Source: Mrakia gelida
Lineage: Eukaryota; Basidiomycota; Tremellomycetes; Cystofilobasidiales; Mrakiaceae
Reading direction: 5' to 3'
NCBI GenBank assembly: GCA_024345305.1
Contig: BRON01000003.1
Location: 992,001 to 1,056,000, forward strand
DNA: 64,000 nucleotides
A program made the translations under genes and the position numbers. The stretch's first letter is position 1; every line of letters starts with the position of its first letter. The notes under the pieces were generated by a model. The model saw nothing but the letters and a program-made list of their open reading frames with translations, was not told the origin of the DNA and ran no database searches. Of this stretch, positions 57,155 to 64,000 are shown one piece after another.

Positions 57155-58870
57155 ATGGAATCCTCTCAGATCAAGTACATCCTCAAGGGTTCGTCCGTTC
57201 ATCCGCTTTCTGTACGAATTGCTCTCGTCGCTGACCCCCCGTTCGCCCGTTCTTCTCCTCATTCAGACGTTGCCCCCAAACTCATCTCACCGAACCCTGT
57301 CGAGCGAAACGCTGCTCTGAACGCTTATCTTACCTCTCACGCTCGTCAGTCAAGTCCTTGGACGTCCGTCGAAGGAATTACCAAGATCAAGGAGGTCTAC
57401 GAGGCGTGGGGAGCTTGGAAGGTCGGAGGGGAGGTCAAGAGCGTCGATTGGGACCCAGAGTGCGTTTTCTCCTCCATATTTTCTCCTACAATTTCTCAAT
57501 TGAGCCCATCAGAAGACCTAGCCAGCGTGTATATCTCTACTGGCGCTGCTTTTCGACAAGAGAACGACGGAAAAGATGCAGGCTGGAAGGTTCTAGCCCC
57601 CTTGCCGTGCCGCTCGAGCTGACCTCGATCTCTCCTCCCTCTTCTCGACCTCCTCCCAGAAACTCCACCGCTACGATCCTTTCGAAGCAAACCTACTCCA
57701 TCCCAATCATCCACCTCCTTCAGTTCACGACCCACTCGAAGTTGGTTCTTCATCTGAACCAGGAGGACGACGGTCAGTCCTTCGCCTTCGACTCCGGTCG
57801 ATCTTTCCGCCCTCCCTCCCTCTTCGAGCTGACCCATCTTCCGATGTCGACGCCTCTTTCTCGCAGAACCCATCCTTCTCATCACTGCCATCAAAGAATC
57901 CTCGGGAGTCGGAGCTCTTCTCAAGTCTCTTCCAGTCGTGTTCGTCTTCCTTTCGACTCTTCTTTGCCTCGCGAGCTCGCTTTCGCTGACTCCAGCTCCC
58001 CTCCTTCTTCCATCTTCCCCAGCCCATCTCTCCTCCCAAAAATCCTCACCCCCATCCTCCTCTTCATCGGAGCCATCCTCCTCGGTCACTCTCACCACGT
58101 AGCCAAGCTCCAGACCCTCTCCATCGCTCGACCCTCCTCCGCGTCTCAAGCTCTCCTTCACCCCTTCGCCATCATCAAGACCCTCGTCTCCATCGTCATC
58201 TTGAGCTCGTTCTCCGTCATCGGATGGATCGTTGGACTCTGGCAGAGCAAGATTGGAGACGCGTTCGTGTTGAGCTTCGATTTTGACTTCGAGTGAGTGC
58301 TTTGTTCGTTCTTCGACGCGTCGCCGTTCGCTCTCTCCCATCTTCGCCCCCTTCCTTCTACTTCCTTTTTCAGCTCTGATCTCACCCAACTGATATGACC
58401 TTTTCATTGATGCTCTTCCACCCAGGAAACCCGCCGCCTCTCCCTCGTCCACCTCCAACCCCAAGAAACGAGCTCACTCCTCCGAGAACGACTCCAGCTC
58501 CTCTCCCGCCGAACCCACCTCGAAGCAAGCTCGTCACACTCCTCCTGTTTCGGTCCCATCTCTCCCCGTCGAAGGAGAGTCCTACGCTTCCGCCGTCAAG
58601 GATCACTCGGACGGTAACAAGAACGGAACCAACGGGGCTCACGACGAGGAGGACACGGAGACGCCTGAGGCAGCGAAGGAGAAGAACCTGCAGGATAACC
58701 CTGTTCCCGGAGAGAGTTACGCAGCGGCTGTTGTGGATGGGAAGGACGGGGAGGGTGGAGAGACGACGACGACCGACAACGGCGAGGAGGAGGGAGAGGG
58801 ACATCAGAGTGCTGCTGAGGCGGCGGTTGTGAAGGAGGGAGTCAGTTTCGCTGATGCTGTTAAGGAGTAG
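57155..58870 (+). CDS. SigF-like NTF2-domain membrane protein
   Basis: Exons 57155..57188, 57267..57459, 57660..57772, 57867..57924, 58023..58292 and 58426..58870 give 370 aa. The first 130 residues look like an NTF2-fold of the fungal SigF-like group: NPVERNAALNAYLTSHARQ, VYEAWGAWKVGGEVKSVDWD, strands STATILSKQTYSIPIIHLLQ and SKLVLHLNQEDD. Two membrane segments follow: KILTPILLFIGAILLG and LVSIVILSSFSVIGWIVGLW. The cytosolic tail is hydrophilic with three spaced copies of a GxS(Y/F)AxAV motif (GESYASAVKD, GESYAAAVVD, GVSFADAVKE), the last at the C-terminus. The donor at 57925 (gtctct) is non-standard, so the exon 4/5 join is tentative. Function is unknown; a lipid- or ER-related role is a guess from family and topology. 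Confidence 0.65.
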
Positions 58871-59130
58871 CAAGCTCTGACTAGTCTAGTACGTTGTCTC
58901 AACCTCTACACTTCCTTTCCTTTGTCCTCCTTTGTATCGTTTGTTTCTGTGCGACTCGACGCGTCCGTCTCTCTCCTCGATTCTTCCCACTCTTCGCTGT
59001 ACTTCTTACCTTTTCTAGATTGTTTACCTATCCTCCCTCCTACCGCGCGTCCCTCCTTTTATGTGACCGTGCTCTCTTATCCTCGTTCGATATACGTCGT
59101 TTGTCAACGAGGACGATCCAAAGCTTCGAA
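58871..59130. other. Intergenic region
   Basis: 3' UTR followed by the promoter of the next plus-strand gene. No gene is seen. Confidence 0.45.
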
Positions 59131-61238
59131 ATGAGTTGGAGCTCGAGCTCCTTCTCCCCTCCCTCCTTCTCCAACAACCGCAACAGCTTGCGTTCTCCTT
59201 TTTTCCTTCCCAGGATGAGCCTCAAGAGAAGGCGAGCTCTCTCCCCCTCCAGCGACTACACCCTCCTCTCTGGCGCTCCAACGAGAGGCGAGTTGCAGGG
59301 GTATCTGGCCGACTCGACCCTTCCTCCTCCCTCCTTCCCACTCCTCTGGGAGAAGGTATCCAGCACCGTCACCTTCTCTCGTCCTTCGCCACCACCGACA
59401 GTAGTACCAGTACCTCGACCATCTCAAGTCGAATCCATCTTCTCCACCTCCCAGCAATCCCTTCGACCTCCAGACTCTCAATCCCAACGAACCTCGAGCT
59501 CAAGATCGAGAACCTCACCTTCCCTTCCTCACCCTCCCGGTCCAACCCCTTCGCCCCAGAAACTCACACCCACCACAGCTCCAACACCGTCCCCAGGATC
59601 CTCAACCGGAGTGGCAGGAAGCCTAGGAGAGTCGATGGAAGTCTCAGGACCTCCTTCTGGAAGGAAAGGGACGAGGAATCGAGGACCTGAGTGGACTCCC
59701 ATCCTCACCCCTCCCAGCTACGAGGACCCATCGAAGAAGAAGCAGGTGGTAGCAGGTGCTGGAAGAGCTTTGGTTGGGAAGGGAGCGAAAGGGTTGCTGA
59801 GTTTGGTCGCCGAAGAGGTTGAGGCGGAGGTGGGAGGGAGGGAAGGAAGGGAGCAAGGTGAGCTCGAGCTCCTTTACGCGTCGACTTCCGAGCTCACGAA
59901 GCTTACTCTCTCTTTTTCTCTTGAAGATACGACCATGGCCACCGAAGTTAGCTTTCTCGCTCCTTCGCCGTTCTTTCCTCCGTCAAGAACGTCGACGAGG
60001 GAAGAGGACGACCGAGGCGAGGGTCCTTCTCGTTCTCGTCGCCCCGCCGACTTCAGCTTACAAGGTTGGTCGCTTTCTCTGGCTATCCGACGTCTTTGCC
60101 TGTCTGATCTTGTCTGCGTACATCGCAGACGACTCCATGGCCGACACAACCTCGGACTCGACGTGTCCTGCTTCCAGGGGCTATGAGAACGTCCTCACCC
60201 AGCTCGACGCTTCCGACGTGACTCGATCTCGCTTCGAGGACCCAGATGAGACAGGCTCTTCTCTCGAGGAGTCTCAGGTCCCAGTCAAGAAGAAGGAGAA
60301 GGTACGAGGATCGATTCTTGGTGAGTGCGCCAGCCTCTTCTCGAGTCTATCGACGTTCTCTCTCCTCCCTTTCTGACGCGTCTCTCCTCTCCCTCTCACT
60401 TCAGCCCTCAACGTCACTCAATCTCGCTCAACTCGCTCCCGTTCCCAGCTCAACACCTCTCACGTCGCCGATACGACAGCAGGCGACGAATCCCAAGATT
60501 CCTTCGGCTCCTCCTACATCCAAACCCAGAACGAACTTCCGACCCAACTTCACAAGGCCATCGCTCCCCCTCTTCTCCCTTACGTCCACCCAAGGATCAA
60601 CACCTCCCAGCTCACCGACCTCGACTCCGAGCTCCTCTCCCTCTCCTCACCCTCGCAGCATCTTCCCTCTCGAATCAACTTTCTCGCGGTCGTGCTCGGG
60701 GTCGACCTCGACACGATCCCAGCTAAGAGCGGGAGGTTCTGGGCGCTGGGGAAGATCCAGGTGCACGATGGGAAGAAGGAGAGGGTCGTGCAGTGCTGGG
60801 AGGAAGTTGCGAGTGAGTGGTGTAGTGGGGGAGGGACCGGGAGGGGCAGGTTGAGGAGGTTGGATGTCGTCTGGTTTCAGAGTGAGTCGCGCGCGTCTTG
60901 ACTCGTATTGCTTCGATTCTAGCCTCGGTGCTGACACACCATGGACTGACGTGCTTTGCTTCGGCTCGGTAGATATCAAACCAGACCTCGATCGACCATC
61001 GAAAAATATCAAGAACGCGAAGACGAACGCTCCTCAGTCGTCGGTCATCCTCAAGGCAGACTTCTCGTCTCCCTACCCCTCCTCGTACGACGTCTTCTAC
61101 CGCTGCTCGGACTTCCATCCGCACGACGCGCCGGAAGACAGGCTCAGGTGGAGGGTCAATCTGAGCAGGAAGGATCGAGGAGTGGAGATGGTGAAGAACC
61201 TCGCAAGGTTGGTCGAGGTTGGGACGTTTGGGAGTTGA
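59131..61238 (+). CDS. Unrecognised Arg/Ser-rich protein with possible OB-like C-terminal fold
   Basis: Exons 59131..59857, 59927..60064, 60129..60320, 60405..60881 and 60973..61238 give 599 aa. Residues 1-240 are Ser/Pro/Arg-rich with possible nuclear signals (MSLKRRRALSPSS). The C-terminal third is compact and looks conserved: RINFLAVVLGVDLDTIPAK, GRFWALGKIQVHDGKKERVV, LRRLDVVWFQNIKPDLDRPS, SVILKADFSSPYPSSYDVFY, RLRWRVNLSRKDRGVEMVKN. Alternating strands with a short alpha segment and the ALGKIQVHDG turn resemble an OB fold, as in ssDNA- or telomere-binding proteins, but this is pattern impression only. A second start at 59215 is possible. The RNA-processing or genome-maintenance idea is unproven. 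Confidence 0.6.
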
Positions 61239-61621
61239 TGACGGGTGGTTCTGGGACGAGATCATGATCTCGGTAATGACTTTATGATGACTACGATGGA
61301 TGCGTGAAGAGACAGAGAGAGAGGGAGACAAGAGTTCGGAGGGAGGAAGGAGGGAGAAAAGAGATGCGCACGCGTCGCGTTTTGTTGAAACCCTCCTCGT
61401 TCCTCTCTTGTTTCCTGTCCTCACTCTTCATTCTTCCGCTGCAACCTCCCTCAGAAGGGATTCAGAAGTCTCCTCCAGTTACCCGACGCAAAATTTACCT
61501 TCGAACAGCTTCAATTTTCCCATTTTTCGCCCGCCGAAACAAGGCCGTCCAAGCTACGGACGACTCGGCCTCCCTTCCCTCGCACCTTCCTCCTTCCTTC
61601 CACGACAACGCCAACAAACGA
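61239..61621. other. Intergenic region
   Basis: 3' UTR of the upstream gene and promoter of Zn2Cys6 copy 2. Purine-rich near 61305-61365. No gene is seen. Confidence 0.5.
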
Positions 61622-64000
61622 ATGGAGCACTCTCATACGAACGCTACAGCGTCCTCATCTCGACCTATCCCTCTGCCTAAAGGAGCAGCTTGCTTGCCTG
61701 TGAGTAGAGTAGAGAGAACGGAGCAGAGAGAGGGATGAGAGCGGAGCCGAGAGGTGGAGGGACGGACGAGTCGAGGTCGACCTCCTTCCCTTCCCTTCTG
61801 GCTCTCGTTGCTCTCGCTCTACGATTCCTCTATGCAGAGCTGACTTTCCTTTCATCTCATTCTATATCCTGTTTCGCTCTCCTCGCCTCGAACTCAGTGT
61901 CGTTCGTCCTCTCCTCCTTTCATCTCGTTGAGCTCGACTCGATTCGGCAACGAAGCTGACCTTCCTCTCCTTCCTCCCTTCCTTCCCTCTTCCTTTATTC
62001 TGCATCCGCTCGCTCTCTACAGGCAAGAAGAAGCTTCGCTGCGACGCCAAACGACCAAAGTGTTCTTCGTGCGAAAGATCTCACGCTTCGAATCGAGGAG
62101 GGAACCAGAAGGCACCGTGCGTGTGGGACGACGAAGAACAACCTCATCCCACGCGGACGACGAGCGAAGGGAGTGCAAGTGAGGAGGGAGATGGGGAGAG
62201 AGTAGGTGGGAAGAAGAAGAGGAGGGCAGAGGAGAGAGGAGGTGAGTGATCAAGCGAAAGGGAGGGGAGGAAGGAGGAGACCGAAGAAGGAGGAAGGTCG
62301 AGGTGAGCTCGATCCAGGCTGACTTTATTTCTTGTTTTGGACGACGAAGCAGGGACTCAGCGAGCCTATGTCGAAGAGGAGGAGATACCAGTTATTCAGC
62401 TCTACGGAGGTACGTGCTCATATGTCCAAATTCACACTCAGAACGTCGAACTGATCACTCTCCCTCGCTTCAGCTCGTCCCCTCCCTGAGACCTGGCACG
62501 TCGACACCACCTCCTCCGGCCCTCCACCAGCCGCTATCTTCGAACCCAGCACCTCTACTTTCACCTTCTCTTCTTACCCCACACCTCCTACAGCTGCACC
62601 CTCCAATCGCTCGATCCCCTTCCAATCCGTCTGCCTTCTCCCAACAGCTCAACCTCCTCAATCCTCTTTCCACCCCCTCATCTACTCCTCCTACCCCTCA
62701 ACCCTCCCACCTCCACCCCTCCTCTTCTACCTCGTCGAAATCTTCTTCGCCAAAGTCCCAACCCTTCCCAAGATGATCAACCGTACCCACTTCCTCACCT
62801 CCCTCCGAACCCTCCCACCCACCCACCCTGGCTTCCCCTCCGTCGCCGTCCTTCACGCCATCGTGGCCCTCTCCGTCAGACATTGCGGGAGAGAGGAGCT
62901 GAAGGACGAGTTCAAGACGAGACCGCCGGAGAACGACCAGATTGGGAAGGAGGATGGGGTGAACATCTACGAGAGCGAGATGGAGAGTTTCAGAGGACGG
63001 CACGCGAGGTTGGCAAAGGAGGGGATTGATAACATGGTGAACGGGAAGGGAGATAGGTTGTTCGAGGCTGTGGTTGGTGAGTCCGAGTTATATCCTTCTA
63101 TGGACCCTCTTGGGCAGTTTCGCGAGCGCGGCGACCGGTTCGGGTCGACCAAGCCTCGAACAGAACTTACGCGTCGTCCCTCCCTCCCCTCCTCTTCTTC
63201 TCTTCTCACTCGTCTTCGAACACAGCCGCCGTCATCTTGGAAGGCTTTGACTACCAAGAAGCTCGGTGGGTCCAATCCTGGCTCGACTCAGCCTTCTCCG
63301 TTCGACTCGCCATCCCTCTCGGACTCCATCAGGCCAACAACTCGTCGATGGATTCTTTCGCGACCGATTGGATCCTACCTCCAACAGAAGATACCTACGA
63401 GCTGGAGTTGAGGAGGAGGACTTTCTGGCAGGGTATACTGTGCGTGGCACACGTTCTTCAGTCTTTCTTCTCCAGAAGGAAGAAGTGACGAGCAGGCAGC
63501 TGACTTTTTCGCTACGCGTCAATTTCGTTGCTCGCAGATCCGATCGTCGATCCTCCATCTCCTCGAAATGGGCTCATTCTCTGTCCGATGAGGACATCTC
63601 GGTTGGACTGCCGACGAGGTTGGATCAGTTCAAACGAGGTCCAGGGGTGAGTCCGATTCGACGCGTCTCGTTCGCGACCTAACTCTCCTTTCGCTGACCG
63701 TCCCTCCCTCTCTCTGCCCCTCTCCTTAGACTCACATCACCCTCAACCCCCAAACTCTAGCCTCTCCGGACTTCTTCACCTACAACCCTCCCGAGCACAC
63801 CGAGTGAGTCCTTAAATCCGGCCCAAACGCTCTTTCGACCTTCCGCTTACGCGACCTCGTTCGTCTGTCGCAGCTCCTTCGTCCTCAACATCAAATCCAC
63901 CATCCTCCTCCGTCGAACCCAAGTCCTCACCGAGAACCTCCAGGAAGCTCACCTTCCGCTGGGAGTCGATCCTCGGTCGACCTTGACATTTCAAGAGGCG
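61622..64000 (+). CDS. Zn2Cys6 fungal transcription factor, copy 2 (3' end outside window)
   Basis: Nine exons are visible: 61622..61699, 61898..61901, 62023..62241, 62353..62409, 62474..63076, 63226..63439, 63538..63646, 63730..63803 and 63874..64000+, covering the first 495 residues. The zinc cluster CLPCRKKKLRC plus KCSSC (residues 24-43) requires the 4-nt exon TGTC; joining exon 1 straight to 62023 breaks the frame. The regulatory domain is closely related to copy 1 at 50182-54665: LVEIFFAKVPTLPKM, RTHFLTSLRTLPPTHPGFPS, LRRRTFWQGIL, SPDFFTYNPPEHTD match its counterparts one for one, and intron positions agree. Copy 2 has a shorter linker without the Gln run. It probably controls its own gene set; targets are unknown. 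Confidence 0.88.
61898..61901 (+). other. 4-nt micro-exon of Zn2Cys6 copy 2
   Basis: The bases TGTC lie between an acceptor (aactcag) and a strong donor (gttcgt). A branch-like gctgac precedes each flanking acceptor. Included, they restore the frame and supply the second zinc-ligand Cys plus the first base of Arg. The homologous exon in copy 1 (54431..54449) is 19 nt and starts with the same TGTC. Confidence 0.75.

Noticed and set aside
61699..62023. Direct splicing of exon 1 to the KKKLRC exon in Zn2Cys6 copy 2
   Set aside because: It gives the wrong phase and loses the second zinc-ligand cysteine.
1..64000. tRNA genes, rRNA, CRISPR arrays, intact transposons
   Set aside because: I looked for cloverleaf A/B boxes, spaced direct repeats, terminal inverted repeats with transposase or reverse-transcriptase motifs, and saw none I could defend. 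Small or degraded elements could have been missed.

Overview
The window looks like gene-dense nuclear DNA from a basidiomycete fungus, most likely a red-yeast relative in the Pucciniomycotina (Microbotryomycetes); the lineage is an inference. The reasons are a high GC content, a gene roughly every 2.5 kb on both strands, and nearly every gene broken by short introns. These introns are mostly 60-110 nt, open with gtgagt, gttcgt or gtacgt, carry a ctgac/ctaac branch site and end in cag. Gene models were built by hand from splice signals, reading frame and protein logic. For every complete model the exon lengths sum to a multiple of three.

Layout, left to right. 0-5 kb: the 3' end of a secreted Cys-rich gene, a CPL1/priA-like secreted protein, and an unrecognised low-complexity protein. 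5-14 kb (all minus): the cytochrome oxidase assembly factor PET117, an F-box protein with an XPA-C-like tail (copy A), a dienelactone-hydrolase-family protein and a long-tailed tetraspanin. 14-23 kb (all plus): a 1106-residue protein with one C-terminal membrane segment, a conserved fungal protein of unknown function, and a Ser/Pro-rich coiled-coil protein. 23.6-31 kb (plus): two more members of the F-box/XPA-C-like family (copies B and C), then a Nudix ADP-ribose pyrophosphatase. 31-50 kb (all minus): a Ser/Thr kinase with a long tail, a CSL (LAG1/RBP-J type) transcription factor, mitochondrial ribosomal protein uS15m, glycine-cleavage H protein, the Tudor splicing factor SPF30, and an MFS transporter. 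50-64 kb: two closely related Zn2Cys6 transcription factors (one cut by the window end). Between them lie the dehydrodolichyl diphosphate synthase subunit NUS1, a SigF-like NTF2-domain membrane protein, and an unrecognised Arg/Ser-rich protein that may hold an OB-like fold.

Most genes are ordinary single-copy housekeeping genes with no evident operon-like logic. The mitochondrial genes (PET117, uS15m, H protein, probably the Nudix enzyme) are scattered. Two themes stand out. One is a local three-member family joining an F-box to a C-terminal region resembling the XPA DNA-binding domain without its zinc finger, with an unusual micro-exon architecture. The other is a pair of Zn2Cys6 regulators with matching micro-exons in the zinc cluster; in one of them a 4-nt exon is needed to complete the cluster. 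A short palindrome, GACGCGTC, recurs very often in introns and exons alike.
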